Shown here: positions 44,945-59,000 of the stretch, in pieces
Layout: every line of letters begins with the position of its first letter
How positions within the stretch are numbered: the first letter of the stretch is position 1
From: Metaphire vulgaris
Lineage: Eukaryota > Annelida > Clitellata > Crassiclitellata > Megascolecidae
Assembly (NCBI GenBank): GCA_018105865.1
Contig: CM030837.1
Location: 4,979,475-5,043,474 of the forward strand
Length of the DNA: 64,000 bases
Direction of reading: 5' to 3'
Notes under the pieces: model-generated
Database searches by the model: none
Told to the model about the DNA's origin: nothing
Seen by the model: the letters and a program-made list of their open reading frames with translations, nothing else
Translations under genes and position numbers: made by a program

Positions 44945-45060
44945 GGGCTGTCCATTAATTACGTCAACAATTTAGGGGGAGGGGTTTGAAAAAGTTTGAT
45001 AGTCGTTGACATGGGGAGGTCAAGAGAAGTTGACGTCAACAATTTCACTTTTACAAGTAA
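44945..45060. mobile_element. Solo end of GGGGCTGTCCATTAATTA element
   Basis: GGGGGCTGTCCATTAATTACG followed by GTCAACAATTTAGGGGGAGG, like the left end of 7776-8038. No matching right end was seen. Confidence 0.55.
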
Positions 45061-45063
45061 TCA

Positions 45064-45535
45064 AAAACTAGGAAATTTCAAGAATACTACTCAGCCTCCT
45101 CGACCCACCACACGTCATCATCTCATCTCACTCTGTCACGCCCGCTAAATCAATCATCCCTGAAAATTTGCAACCGTGCCTTCTCATACGCTGCACCTGA
45201 ACTCTGGAACTCGATCCCAGCTTCCCTTCGCACACTTGGACACTTTCAAACAATAAAATCTGAGTCCCGTTTCCTATAATTCCTGCACTATCTCCTCAAG
45301 TCTTCAGGTCTAAGCTTAAATCCTTCCCGTTTCTTAAATCATTTCCGCCATAGCTGTAACAACCTAGCCTCACTGCCCTTCGGATATTGACTATTGCCTG
45401 GCTGATAACATACCTTCCCCATAGCTATTTTAAGAGAGGCTGAGCGCCTAAGAATAAGCAGCTACTGTTGTGCTGCTTTCCAAGCGCTATAAATCCACGA
45501 GATTTTACTTTACTTTACTTTTACTTATTAGAATG
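45064..45535 (+). mobile_element. LINE 3' end: RT C terminus, UTR and CTTTA tail
   Basis: Encodes NRAFSYAAPELWNSIPASLR-TLGHFQT, the conserved C terminus of CR1/L2-like reverse transcriptases. The 3' UTR contains GAGCGCCTAAGAATAAGCAGC, CCAAGCGCTATAAATCCACG and a TTTACTTTACTTTACTT tail. The same UTR, inverted, is at 57394-57600. Confidence 0.82.
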
Positions 45536-46737
45536 CAAAAAGCATGGCAAAAAGGAAATTGTAGAGTCTAGTATTTGTCCTTGCAAAAGGGACAGATATA
45601 ATATCCATTAATTATGTAAACAATTTTTGGACAATTTTTGTATGTGTCACTAATATCAGAGCAACTTCAGTTTCACTTAAAATTGTAAAAGTAAGCTCAG
45701 CATTTATATATGTTACCTCAAACGCTTCACTTGTAAAACCAGGCTTTCCTTCTACAGATGAATACCAAACTCTTAACGTTGAGGATGAGGAAGTGACAAT
45801 GAAAATGAGCATTGAACAAAATCATAAGCTTTTGGGCTGTAGAAGTGTAAAGTCTGTGCAAATGACCGAAGATCTTTATATCGTTCTCTAGAATTCTGTG
45901 TAAGCTTTCTCTTCAACATCTCAGAAGAAGGAATATGGCCAAAACATCGCTCAATCAAGTCAATGCAAGAACGGTTCAAATCTTGATTTCAACTTGCTAA
46001 TTATTTCTTTCATGGTTTTCATTTTATTCTGCTGCCTCAACAAACGCTGTCTGGCTACTTTAAGTCGTTTTTGGCATGCCTGTCGATCCTTTTGTTGTAG
46101 CTCAACAATGCAATCATATTTCCGTTTCATTTTTCAAGGACTACTGGATTGCATAGTTGTGAAACACACTTACTGGAGGTAGTTTAAAAGGCTTCACTTC
46201 TTCAACAATGTCAACTCCAATTGATGGGCTTTGCTGTGGCTCACAGAAAGTGCTTGTTGAGTTGCTGGAATCCGATGGTTGCTGATTACGCCTTTGAAGC
46301 AGAACGTCGTTTTTGACCTTTTTTTGCAGATGTTCAGGAAAATTGAATATTGATGGCAAAGCATCTTCTTTCAGTCTGAATGATGACAGATATTGTCTGA
46401 AACAATCATTTGTGAAATTATTTATAACACAGCACAGATGTGGCAGTAGGTTTCCAATTGTCTCGCCGCATTCAACCATTTGATTAAGACGATGTTTATC
46501 TTTATTCTGTAAAATGACAAAACAGTTTATTTTTGACATTTACAATCAGATATAGCTTATTCTAGTTTTTCTTAATTAATTTACTCATCCATAGGTAATA
46601 CAATCACAGCTGTACTTTGCCAGGTATTCTTCTTCTCATCCGAATCTAGCTTTTGCCTTTCTTTCTCAGCCTCTCAGATATTCAACAGTGGCAGGTTGAG
46701 CCTGATGCTGTGATGCATGGTTTTGAGTCATCCTTTG

Positions 46738-46856
46738 GGTTCTTGTCAAATTCACCACCAATAGTTTATTTACCGCCTAGGGTTTGGGGTTAGAGTTTCG
46801 GTTAGGGCTTGGGCTGATCTAGAGTTAGGATGGCGGTGAATTCACTGACAAGTACC
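46738..46856. mobile_element. 119-bp MITE with 7/8 TSD
   Basis: Ends GGTTCTTGTC / GACAAGTACC with AATTCACC / GGTGAATTCAC further in. Flanks atcctttg (46730-46737) and ctcctttg (46857-46864). The interior has TAGGGTTTGGGGTTAGAGTT repeats. It lies just beyond the THAP end of the P-like relic. hAT or P superfamily is possible. Confidence 0.7.
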
Positions 46857-47797
46857 CTCCTTTGAATCTAGTCAGATGGCAGTCATTGACTATGTGGTTA
46901 ATAGTCTGTTGCCGCAGGGGCAATTCGGGTCATCTCTGGCTCTCAACGGTGGAGCATAGCGGGGCACCGGCCATGGCCTGTTCGATAGCGATTGAGGTGG
47001 ACACAATCATAACGTACTAGATCAAAGCCGGGTTGGCGCATGCAGGGGTCTGTGATGAGGTATATGTTTTTTTGCCGGGGTATTAATGACCGGTCGCTAA
47101 ACTGCGTTATAAATTGCGTTATATACTATAACCGATTTTCATTTCGATTTCGTTTCTGAAATTTCAAGAAATCTAAGTGCTTAGATAACCATACTCACCT
47201 AAAAACGTATTCCTGAACCTGTTCCGCCGCGATTTGTGCAGTTAACTGCACAACACGAAAACACCATTCTGCTTTCAGAAGCCAGCACAATGGCGGATGA
47301 CCCAAAATGCTTTTGCCTCAATTCAGGTGGTTAGCATTCTACTTGTATATGATTTCTATGGGCAGCCCGAGAGATTCTGGTCTGGTCAGGAACGACCCCC
47401 AGCAGAGGTAGGAAATTTTGGGTTTCAGCTGTTCAATCTCAAAAGTTTTGAGATAAGAACAGTCAAACTCCACTGTTTTTAAAATTGAAAACTTTAAACT
47501 TCCGCAATTAGATTTGCTCGCCAGGTTTTATTATTAATATTTCAGAATTTGACTCATAAATACACAAGTCTTGTTAACCTTATAAAGTTTAAGAATATTA
47601 TATAAAAGACCAGACTAGTTTGTTTCTCAATGATGATTTCCGTCAGTTTTAATCAGACGTCTTACAGACGCTGATTTTATGAAATATAGAATTACAGCTC
47701 TACATAAATCGTCATTCGTGATGTGTTTGGCCAAACTCTCTGGTTTGGCGCTAGTTCCCTAGTTTAGTAGTTTGCTAACTTGCTCCTCAAATTAGAT

Positions 47798-47827
47798 ATG
47801 GCGGCGGTATCACTTAAACCTCGTAGA
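47798..47827 (+). CDS. Candidate MAN2C1 first exon
   Basis: ATGGCGGCGGTATCACTTAA... reads MAAVSLKPRR, like the MAAAPALKHWR start of human MAN2C1, and meets a GTACCT donor. It ends in phase 0, but the first certain exon (49861) needs phase 2, so at least one more exon lies between. Other possible starts: ATGGCGGATGACC at about 47290, and the frame at 48441-48600 (MANVPGYVLKNSG...LQSLWK) with a strong AAA|GTAAGT donor. Confidence 0.35.
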
Positions 47828-48129
47828 GTACCTTTAGACTTGTAATTGAAGTCAATCGTTCGTTTAAAGGTTCAAAAATCATATTTGTGATTAGATAAGA
47901 GGATGTCATGTGCATTCAACGCAGTTCTATAATCAAGGATTGAAAAGAAAGAAAGGCATTTGTTACTCTTGTGTTCTATTACTAATGTAAGCAGCTTTTA
48001 AATCGGATTTTTAAACAAATTGGTCTATTTATAATAATATTTTAGAAAAACAACCTACGATTTTTTTATAAAATAAAATTAAATGTAGATTAAGATTTTA
48101 ACGAGTTTATTTTAGTTCAATGGAAATTT

Positions 48130-48212
48130 AGAAATTCAGTGTGATCTCACACAGACAGATCCCACTGAATAGTAAATTTTAAACCTCGTCGTCGTCGTCG
48201 TCGTTGTTGTTG

Positions 48213-48254
<42 letters not shown>
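48130..48254 (+). repeat. LINE tail with TCG/TTG/TTA microsatellite
   Basis: GTGATCTCACACAGACAGATCCCACTGAATAG...TTTTAAACC then (TCG)n(TTG)n(TTA)n. Same tail type as 26760 and 36754. Confidence 0.65.
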
Positions 48255-48619
48255 CGATCTGTACAGCTGAGAAGAAATTGGAGTTATTTTATTAGCTTGC
48301 TTTATGGTGCATTGACTAAAATTTGGCTTAAATTGCATTATTTAAAAAAACATGTCGTATTTTATGAGATTTTGACATTGATATTGATATTTTTGTTTAA
48401 AGATTTATTTGTTTGTGAATAGTGAACATCTGTATGTGAAATGGCCAATGTACCTGGCTATGTGCTGAAAAATAGTGGTTCAAGAACTTACAGATGCATC
48501 AAAGTGTATCAACTGGTAATTTCAACTGAAAATAGTCAAACAAAAAGCAGAGAAGTTCATCTCAAAAATTTACTTCACAGACTGCAATCTCTTTGGAAAG
48601 TAAGTTGTAATTTCAACAA

Positions 48620-49290
48620 TTTGAGGTTTGAGGTTTATTTCAACTCAACTATCCGACATCAATTACAATAAATGACATCAATTTAAATTAAAATAAGATG
48701 AAAACAATTTGCAGAATATTCACAAGACCAATTTTGGTCTAAATATACAATCAAAATAAACAAAGAGAAACTTGAGAAGTAGTCAAATTATATGTTAATA
48801 TTTTACAGGACTATTCAGTTAATAGTACTCAATATAGTACTTAGATAAGAGTTATAAGTGGTATGCTGAGAAGAAAAGGGTTGCCTAAAAGGAAACATGT
48901 CCCACTAGGGAGACAACCTGATTCATTGAAATTGTTAAATGTAGCAGACAGAACATTATGCATCAAGTTATATTCTTAACTAAAGTAATAGTTTACAAGT
49001 AATAAGCTATAATTTTTAGAGTTATGAAATTTGACAGTTTATATTAGTTTAATTAATATTTGTTTAATTAGCAAAAGCTTGGAAGTTAGAGGAAGAAGAG
49101 TAATTATTAGTTTATTTAATTTATACTATTCATAGCATGTCCATAGTTAATTTACACTAGAAAACTGGTTTGTTATTAGGTATGATTTTAAGTTTCTCTT
49201 AAAGGTGGTTAGATTATTTATTTATATTAAGGATGGTGGAAGGGAATTCCATATTCATTTGATCGGGTTATTCACTGCCACAGGTTTTTG
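48620..49290 (-). mobile_element. LINE 3' end on the minus strand
   Basis: Reading leftwards from about 49255, a frame gives WNSLPPSLI then NNLTTFKRNLK, a reverse-transcriptase C terminus. The remainder is 3' UTR (with GTTGTCTCCCTAGTGGGAC) ending at about 48620 in AAATAAACCTCAAACCTCAAA-like repeats. Confidence 0.6.
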
Positions 49291-49860
49291 TTTTTTCTGT
49301 AATCACGAACCCTGGCCAATGTGTAGTTCTAACCCCTATTGAAGTGGAATATCCATATTTGTAATTAAGTGACTCTCCTGACAGCTTACTCAACAGAGCA
49401 TCAACTGTACGTTGCGGTGATCTATTGGCTCGGTTCACTATCCAAGCGTAAGAAATTTTATTTTTCTTGGGCTGTCACTTATCCAATGTCCATGAGCATG
49501 AAGTGGAAGCTGATTGGTTGTGTAATGTTTCAAGTTATGCTGTGTTTTGTTACATGTTACATGTTAGTAACAACAGGCAGCAGATCTGATAGTTCTGTCA
49601 CATGATGGTTTGTACACAGGACAGATCCTGTAAAAACAACAATCTGGTGTGATGGAAAAACATGGGAGAAAAAAACATTTTTTTCAGCTTTAGGAGTTTA
49701 TAGATGATGAGCTATTACATAGTTGTTGGAATTGTAGTTGATCAATTATTGTATCAGAATACTTTTAGACATATTCTAAGTAATATCTGATAAGTAATAA
49801 GTTATTTTGGGGGTTTAGTAACTGACATTTTTAGCTTTAGATTGTATTTTTTGGTTTTAG

Positions 49861-52800
49861 ACTGTATCCAAAGGAATGTCCCATTACAGCTGTGCGCCAT
49901 TTTGCTGCACCCGGGAGGATTCCTTACTCTGAAGCCGTGAAAGGTGACTTCAAGGAGACAAAAGTTGGAAATTCTTTCGGACCACTGTGAGTTTGCGATG
50001 TGGCAGAAGTTGAATTCTTAAAGCGATTTCAAATTAAATTTCTTTTCTGGTTGTTCCAAAAACTCTGTCATAGCAGGTGTCTATTCTATCACCCAACTAT
50101 AATCACCTATCACATTTCCATCAGTTCTGACCATTGGCATTTATCTCTAGTGTTGACCGATGTCTTGCAGCTGTTATGTTGTGTGTTTTAACTCTTTTCC
50201 CGTTTGCCCCAAGTATGCTCGACAGTGGCGCTATTGGGTACAGCATTTATCCCAAGTCTCACAGATTACAGCCATAATTTTACATAGATGAATGCTGACA
50301 GCAAAATTAATTTTTTTTATAAATGGGAAAAGGGTTAATCTTGACTGTTTCATATCTTCCTCAATATCGTCCATTTCTATTCTGGATTCTGCTCTATCGC
50401 TTTGTTGATTGTCATGGATTCTGTGTTATTGCCAGTTCAAGAACACAGATGTATCAATTGATGGTACTGATCAAGTGATTGCCAGAAAAATTACACAATT
50501 ATTGAGCAGTCCGTTTCCAGAATTACATCAATTGCGCCTTCTGAGCACTCGTTTCTTCTTTCTGCATATTGTGTCTGCCATTCATATCCTTGACTTTGTT
50601 TGTTTCTGCACTGTTCATCAGCCATTGATTTACTGCACTGAGACACTCGGCAACAGCGCCATTATTGCATCAATGATAGACGATTCGTTGCAAAGGAGAA
50701 TCTTTCCGCAAAAACCTAAAAACATATTTATTTAAGATAGGGTTTTGACTCCACTTGTTAAGCGCTCTTGTCTTGGACCTTAGTCTTGTCTATTGCGCTG
50801 AAGAAATTGTCTGGTAATAATAATAATAATAATAATAAAGGAGGATTTTATAATTTCGCTGCAAGTAAGTCGTTTGGTTCTGTAGATGGAGCACACATTG
50901 GTTTGATTTGTCAATGGACGTACCTGCAGATTGGATCGGCGAAGAAGTGCGATTGATATGGGATTCACAGTCAGAGGCGTTGATCTGGAAAGACGGTGTT
51001 CCTCTTCAGGTATGCACATCTTTTTGGCATGTTTGTTCTGATGACAGCATTTAAAATATTTTGGTTTATCCAAGCTAAACTTTTCAGGTTACTAAGTTTA
51101 TGGTTTTCATTTCTACAAAGCATTCATTGATTAATTGCTTCTCTTTTGTCGATAATATCAAATCATAGTTCTGGTCTGGATGGTTTCATGGTGAGTTATC
51201 CTGTAAAACTGCTTGGTGAAGTAAAAGCCCTATTAATACAGACTTTGAGGGAATGGAAAATTGCATCCATGTTAACCAAAGGTCCATATTAGCTGAATCT
51301 GATAGAACCTATTAGTCTCTGATGATCCACATTATTCAAGTTCATGTTAGAATGGTTTAACAGAAATTGTGTTTTTATTGAAATGAAGAAGTAGTAAATA
51401 AATCAATAAATTATAATAGTAATGATTTGCTTCATATATTTTCCAAAGCTACAATAATAATTTGCAAATATTCTGTAATTTCCTCAAGCATATATTTGTG
51501 TTTAATATTTACTGAATTGATTACATCTCTATAGGGGTTGTCGCCGGAAAGTAAAAGAACCGACTTTGTACTGACCAAAAGCTTAAAGGATCAGAAAAAG
51601 TGAGTTAGAAGTTTTCATTGTTTATATTTCAAGTATAGATCAAATGTAGCTTGGTTAAAAGTGGTTCAGTGAATTCATGTCTCTGTTAGACCTTCTGTAA
51701 CAGATCTATTGGCTATTTTTAATTAGGCTGACCACAAGTTGAAACTGATTTATAAATTACACTGATCTTGTAATATCATCATGATGAATACTGTTTTACA
51801 TTGTTTGGTTAATTATTAATGCACTGTTACACTGTGATTATGGAGGGAAGTATATCTGGACAAAAGATAAAAGGAAGACCAGGGATGATGTTTTGGACTG
51901 AATGGTAAAGACAGATGCACACTGCACAGCTACACAAAACATACGCAGAAATCAAAGACGAGGCAAGGCAGGAATGGAAACAATGGAGCCCTTAACCTTT
52001 CACAAGAGAGAACCTGGTGATGATGATGACACTAAAAACAATTGCGCTGGTGGATGATATTAACTTATCATCCAATTTTTTCTGAACATATCAACTCTAG
52101 GACTTTACACAGTGCTATTTGCCTGTTGAATCATAATTTTATTTCTCTTTGTAATATCAAGACTATATACAATGTAACCAGTTGAAATGTCTATTCCATC
52201 ATAGTTTATGTAAAGAGTTAAAAATGAAAAAGTTAGATGTCGCAAGTCTTTCTTGCCCCTTCAAAACTTTGTGCTGGCACGGTTTAAAAAAAGAAAACTT
52301 ATTTTGGAATTAATTACAACTTTTTTAAGAGTTAAATGTGTTTTCTGTCTTTCATAATATGTATTTTGAATTAAATATATTTTCAGCTTAAAGTGTTTTT
52401 AATTATATTGACTATAGCAGAGGTGTTTAATTAATACTGCTGTCATTGTAATGATAACTATAGGCTGTTAAAATAATATTCCTTAATTAAAGCATTTACT
52501 GCATTTGTTTTGCCTGTTGCTTTAAGTGCTTTGGTATTGTCTGCGTGAAGCTCATTACTACTAGCTGCTAAATCTCTGTACAGATATCGGCTGTATGTGG
52601 AGATGGCTTGCAATGGCTTGTTTGGCGGTGGACTGAATGGTCAAATAAATCCGCCAGATAACGACAAACATTTCACTCTTCAGACGGCTAAGTTGGCCAC
52701 TTATGATCGCGATGTTGCCGCACTCATTCACGACCTGGAGATTCTTACCGACATGGCCAAGGTCTGTCCAACATTCCAACATTCTCATTATTCATTTGTT

Positions 52801-55800
52801 GTAATAGGCTTTTGTGCCAATAAAGTTGAATGAATTTTTTCTTTGCTAGAATGATTGTGTATATTTGTGCAAATGTGTGTTTGTGTGTGAGTGCGTTTGT
52901 GTGTGTGTGTGTGTGTGTGTGTCTTAAATGTTTGCTATAATTGTAATTTTCTACTGCGAATTGAGGTTTTAGATTTAGACTGCTGTGTGCACAAAATTGC
53001 AAATTCTTTGCTATGTGTAATGATATTTTTGGGTTTTTTGGTTCATTTTCAGCTTTTGGAAAATAACAATCGAGGCTATCAGGCACTTTTTGCCGCTAAC
53101 AGCATTGTCAATACAGTTGTCATTGGTGATCGTGAAACTTACCATAAGTACTTTGTTTTAGATTGTTGTATTTTAGCACATACTTATTGTGCTATTGCCG
53201 CTTGCATTTGCTTTTTATAGCACTGCTATGCTAAAATAATTGGTCACCTTTCCGTTTCTTCTCAGTATTTGTATGTACAGTAGCAGTAGTTGTTTTTTTA
53301 TCATACTTACTTGGTAGATTCAAACACTATGACCACTTTGTTATTGTGTGATTTTAGGGCTCACCAGATTGCTGTGGAGTTCTTCTCAGAGAAGAACAGT
53401 CCAAATCAACATGTCATTAGTGCTGTTGGAAATTGTCACATTGATACTGGTAAACAGCACACTGTCCCTTACCATTGTCTTCGTAATCTTCAGTTGATGG
53501 ATTGCGGCAGTGTAATGTAATGCAGTGGCGGCTCCAGGACTTGGCAAGTGGGGGGCCGTTGGGGTGGCAACTTCTATTCATGGGGGCCAACCATTTGTTG
53601 TTAGGTATGTAGTATTAAGTATAGGGTCCCAACAGGGGGGGTCACTGGGGCGCCAGGCACTCAATAGGGGGCACGGGCCCCCCTGTTGAGCTGCCACTGA
53701 TGTAATGTAATATTTATATAGCGTCTATTCCTAAAAAATCACTCAGAAGTGCTCCTGCTGTGAATAATAATTAATAATTACTCTGAGTCATTTGCTTGAT
53801 GATGTTTGTCTTCAAGCTCAAGTAATAAAGTCTTTGATGTGATGGGTGAGGGAAGCATCCAGTGTGGTGTTTTTAAGTAAAAGGTGGAAAACTTATGGTC
53901 AACGCTTACTGTATTCCCCCCATCCCCATCCCACTGGTCCACGCTTTATACTTAGCAAGGGAGAAGTTTTATGCTGTGAATAACTTATTTAAGTAACTTA
54001 TTTAGCATAATGAAGCAATAAAAATACTCCCACCAGTGGTCTCACCATCAAATGCCATTCTGAAAGCATCTGCTCCTCCAGAATTTTAGACAGTGGAGTA
54101 TATATTCATAGATCTAGCAACTAACTTATTTATATATTAACTAATGGGCTATATGCTTTATTTATCTTTGTATGATTTTTAATTTCAAATCTTTTTAATT
54201 GTTTCCTTGGCATTTCCATAGAATTTTGCACATAATTGGAATACTACTCACTTTCTTGTGGAAAGGATGTTTTGGCGATGTCTGTATGATATTTCTCATT
54301 GGTGTTTGTAGCTTGGCTTTGGACGTATGACGAAACCAAGCGAAAATGTGCACGGAGTTTCACTTCCACTATCCGGCTTATGGAAGAGTATCCTGATTTC
54401 AAATTTGCTTGTTCACAAGTTTGTTTATCAAAGTTTCAAATTTATTTCATATTTTAAAATTCATATTGTCTGTGATTGACACCGATTTTCGCATGTGACT
54501 TATCCTTACACAAAGGCTACACAGTCACTATACTCTTTTATTGCTTGTCTTCATTCTGAGAATTGGTTGCATTTCTGGCAATTCTGCGCTAGGATAGTTT
54601 GGTTTTCCACTGTTTGTAAAATCCTCTCCAACTAAAACCCCTTTCTGTATCTTAATTTCTTTCGGATAATATTTTTCCATGTTTTTCTTCCTTTGCTTTA
54701 TGCTGTTTGCCCAGATTACTTTGGTTTTCTGCTCCTCTCTGATTCACACCGGCTTTCTCCCCCTGAATTTCAAAGAGTTTTGCCTTCTCATGTTCTGGCA
54801 CGTTTCCTACACAATTCATGGAATTATTGTTTGCTGTTTAAGTCCCTATGCTCTCTTTCCAGTAAGAAATTTGCCAGTCGCTTCAGAGTCTTTCGTCAGG
54901 ATCTTAAGACTTTGTTGACCAGGTCCTTACCAAATTGGTTTATGAAACCATTTGATTCCACGGCTAATGGAAATTGTATGGACGCAAGAATATTGGTGAA
55001 ATTCTTAGCTGCTGTTAGTTTTACTTGCATCTTTGCAGTTGTTACTGAAATATTTGGGTGTTGTCATCCATCTTAGGCTCAGCAATTTGAGTGGACAAAG
55101 CAGTTGTATCCAGCACTCTACAGTGATATGAAGAAATACATAGCCACAGGACGTTTTATTCCAGTCGGAGGAACATGGGTTGAAATGGTAATTATATTTT
55201 GCAATTGAAAAGGACATGTATTTTCAGACTATTACTTTTTGTAATAAAACTTTAAAAATTATAGACAACGCAGTTTAATGGTTCAGTTATAAAAATGTGT
55301 GGTTTCTCTGTTTAGTCTTGTAAAGAGCATCTAAGGTTTTATTCAGAGCCCTAGCTACGGAGGGCAGGGGCAAGCCGCCCCGGGCGCTGACGGTGGGGCT
55401 GCATTTTGGATGTGAAAAATAATATAAAATAATATAAAATAGCTCTACGGAATAAAAGGAAAAAAGGTCATCATCAGCCTGAAAACTGGATAAGTAAACT
55501 GTATGACGATTAAAAAAGGTCGTCAGCCTGAAATATGGATAAGTAAAGTGTGTGATGACTAAAAAAAAAAAAAAAATGTCGTCACCGAAATTTAGGGGCG
55601 TAAAATATGAATATTGCCCCGTGTGCCAAAAGCCCTAGCTACGACTCTGGTTTTCTGGTTTTTTTATTCATTTAGTGTGTTTGGTTGATGGAGATTTTAA
55701 TGTGTTTTTACTCTACGTAGGATGGCAACATTCCAAGCGGTGAAGCATTCGCTCGACAGTTTCTTTTGGGTCAGAAGTTCTTTCAGAAGGAATTTGGAAA

Positions 55801-56012
55801 GCCCTGCACAGAGGTGGATCATTAATTGGAAGAAGACATTCTAGTTATGTAATGTAATGTAATAGAATATTTGTTTAGCGCCTCTTCTGCAGAATCACTC
55901 AGAAACGCTCCTGCTGTGATTACTGCATATTGATAAAGAGAAGAGTTTTAAGTTCTTTCAAAAAAGAGAGCCATAGAATATTAATAGTAATCTAGTTAAT
56001 GTCATCACTGCA

Positions 56013-56069
<57 letters not shown>

Positions 56070-59000
56070 CATATGCACCTATGAGTAGAAATTTATTTGA
56101 AAAGCTGTTTGTTCAGACTTTATATTAGATAATAAGACATGATCAACATCTGAAAAAGATCCAGGAGATTTACATTCTAATGATATGTGTTAAAATAAAT
56201 AGAAGAAGAATGTGCTGTACTTTAAATTTCTCTGGTAGCATACTGATTGTATTACCAAATTTGACACTGATCCTAGGCATAAAATGTATCTCTGCATAAT
56301 TGTCTTAAAGTCATATATTTGCCTTTTTGTTTAAGCGTTAATTCTGTTTTTCTTTTTTTTAAGTTTGTATTAGAAAAGTCAAAGACTTAGTTTTGAGTTG
56401 GGTTTTTGTGTTTAAAATGTTACCATTCATTAGACAAAGACTGTGCTTGTGGAACGAGCAGCTGGATTTGAAACAACTCTTAGGAACCAAATGATCATCA
56501 TCCTCTTGATATTTTTTTTTGTAGTTTTGGCTTCCAGACACATTTGGCTATTCGGCCCAGCTACCTCAGATCCTGAAACTGTCTGGAATTTCAAGATTTG
56601 TTACTCAGAAACTGAGCTGGAGTCTTGTCAACAAGTTTCCAGTAAGTGTTTATTTGGTGAAGACGATTATGATGGTGATGATAGCCAAGAAGTTGGAATG
56701 TGTTTATTTACCTCTTTGTTCAGTTGGATAAATTTACTCAGGGGTCATGCCAGTGGTGGGGGAAGATTGCCACTTCTCCTGTTGTCCCTCCCTCTGGCTA
56801 TTTAAAGAGTAGACAAGTCAGCAAGCAATGACCAGGAATTTTCCCCCTTCCTCCATAAAATTATCACTCTGAGTTTATTCAAGTATTTTATCTAGTTTGT
56901 TTCACATGTAGGTCGAGAAAGACACAAGTAATACTGAATACGAGTATTGGGTAGTGTGAATATTATCTCTTATGAATAAATTAGGTCTCCTGTTTAAAGG
57001 CATTTATGACATTAAGATGGTATTGTCTTGATTTAAGTTAGTTGCCAATTTCTTGTGATATAGCACCATACCTTTTGGTGGAGTGGCATTGATGGTAGCA
57101 GAGTTTTGACTCATTTTCCTCCTGGAAACACTTATGGAATGAAAGGCCACGTGGACGAGGTATTACACATTCCAGATAATTTAGTTGTCCTATATGTCTA
57201 GCATTTTTAGACATTTGAATTTTAACGACAGACTTGTTGTTTTCCTGCAAGGTGACTTGGTATTATAATTTCCACTTATTGTTAATGTAGAGTTATATTA
57301 TATTTGATTATTTGAAAGAAAATGATGTAATTAGATTGCAAATTTGTTTCCAGAGATTTTCTATTCATTCCAGCTACTAGCAAGATCCAAAGTAAGTAAG
57401 TAGGTAAAATATTGTGAATTTCTATAGCGCTTTCTAAGGCAGGTACTGTAGTTGCTGCTTATTGCTAGGCGCTTAATCTACAATTGAACTAGCTATAGCC
57501 AAAGTTTAGTCATCGGCTGGGCAGTCAGTTCCAGAGATCAGTTAGGGGTGGGAGTGGGGAAGCAGCAAGGCAGACTTTAAAAAGATGTGGAGGTTAAAGA
57601 AAGTCAAAGTCCAGTTGTACTTCAACTCACGCAACAAAGTGCGCTTTTAAAGTGAATATGTTTTGCTATTTTGTAGGTTCTGAGGACTCTTACTAATTTC
57701 CAAGACAAGGGTCGCTCCAATTCTTCTCTGTATCTGTTTGGTTACGGTGACGGTGGTCAGGGACCTACGTATGAAACCTTATGTCGCATTTTCTAAATTA
57801 GTTCTATGATAAACGGCTTCAATAATGATATAGGCCTCTATGGACTTTTGACAGCCAGTATGACATCACCAGCATTCAGATATTTACATTGACTGCTGAA
57901 AAGTTTGTGTTCATAATGAGTTGCTGTAAAATTTGACTTTCTTTTCAAGTTTATTTGAGTTTCATTTTGAAATAAACAGTTATATATTTATAAATTATAT
58001 TGTCTGTGTGTGTGCCTGTGTGTACATATCTATGGTGTTGCCTGTAACTTGATCATTTTTTTCCTCTAGCGAAGATATGTTGGAGAGATTGAATCGTATG
58101 AAAGATACTGACGGTTTACCTAAGTAAGTCGTTAATCTTACTTTTAAGGCAGTTGGATAAATGATCCTTATGTTAATACCAGACAATTCTAGGACTGGAC
58201 CAGTGTTCTGTTTTTTTCAATTTCTTGAATTTCCCAACTTGTATGAGATGTTTGTTGGGGTACTACTTTTACCTGAATACCATAAGATTGTGCAACAAAG
58301 AAAGGCAATGAATTTTTTTCTTTACCATCAGTCACCGAACTTTATTCTTTTCAAACATATATAGCTGACTTGATATTGCTTCACAATTTACATTTTGATG
58401 AAATTACATAAATTTATGATATAATTTGTTATGGTGAATATAGCTATTTATTGTATTAGGTCGTGGTTTTGTGTATCATCGACTTTTATTTGTGCCACTT
58501 TTTTGGTGTGATTAAGATGGTAATGTATTTTCAACAACAGAAACATTGGCTAATTTTTTTATTGTGTTTACTATGAATGCAGAAACTCACTCCCCTTCCA
58601 GAGGAGAAGCAACCTGGTGTTGCAACCTGCTGCTAACTTAAATAGATTATTTCCATTTTGACCATAACATTGCTGTTATATGTGAGCGTTTACATTGGAT
58701 TGGCTGTAGCCATACAAATATGAAGCGATTGAAAAAATCGAATTGTTATTTGTGGGAATCAAGCTTGCAAATTATGAACTTGTTTTGTTTTGTAAAAGTT
58801 CATAGACCAGATTTTGTTGGCAATGTTTATTTTTGTTTGCTTAAATATCTTTCAGTTTTGTGGCCCAATGTTTAAACCTTTAGAATTGGCAATTGTATTT
58901 GTCGGTTGTAAGGCAGCAATAAATTCATTTGCATTGCACTTCACATGGCAAAGATCTTAAATGATTCAAGGACCATACATTTGTTTGCCAACTATAGATA

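Larger units (their letters stand above)
42689..46539 (-). pseudogene. P-element/THAP9-like transposase relic
   Basis: Minus-strand pieces in the right order. End of a THAP domain (TNDCFRQY then FRLKEDALPSIFNFPEHLQ, about 46450-46320). Coiled coil (ELQQKDRQACQKRLKVARQR). The ERCFGHIPSSEML...SPKAYDFVQCSFSLSLPHPQ block (45979-45773), broken before TLRVWYSSVEGKPGFTSEAF. WKVYIIFDACHMLKLMRNT (about 44000-43940). KMKVSLAAQTLSRSVATAIE to TLFDMLNSRNPF (43883-43640). NIVVYIAGYVARKLLNKLTC (about 43130-43060). C-terminal end at 42898-42689. Stops and frameshifts separate the pieces, so it is inactive. No terminal repeats identified. Confidence 0.88.

Noticed and set aside
54686..55076. 127-codon frame in a MAN2C1 intron as a separate gene
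   Set aside because: No recognised motif, ends at the acceptor of the next MAN2C1 exon, composition like the surrounding intron. Possibly a retroelement relic.
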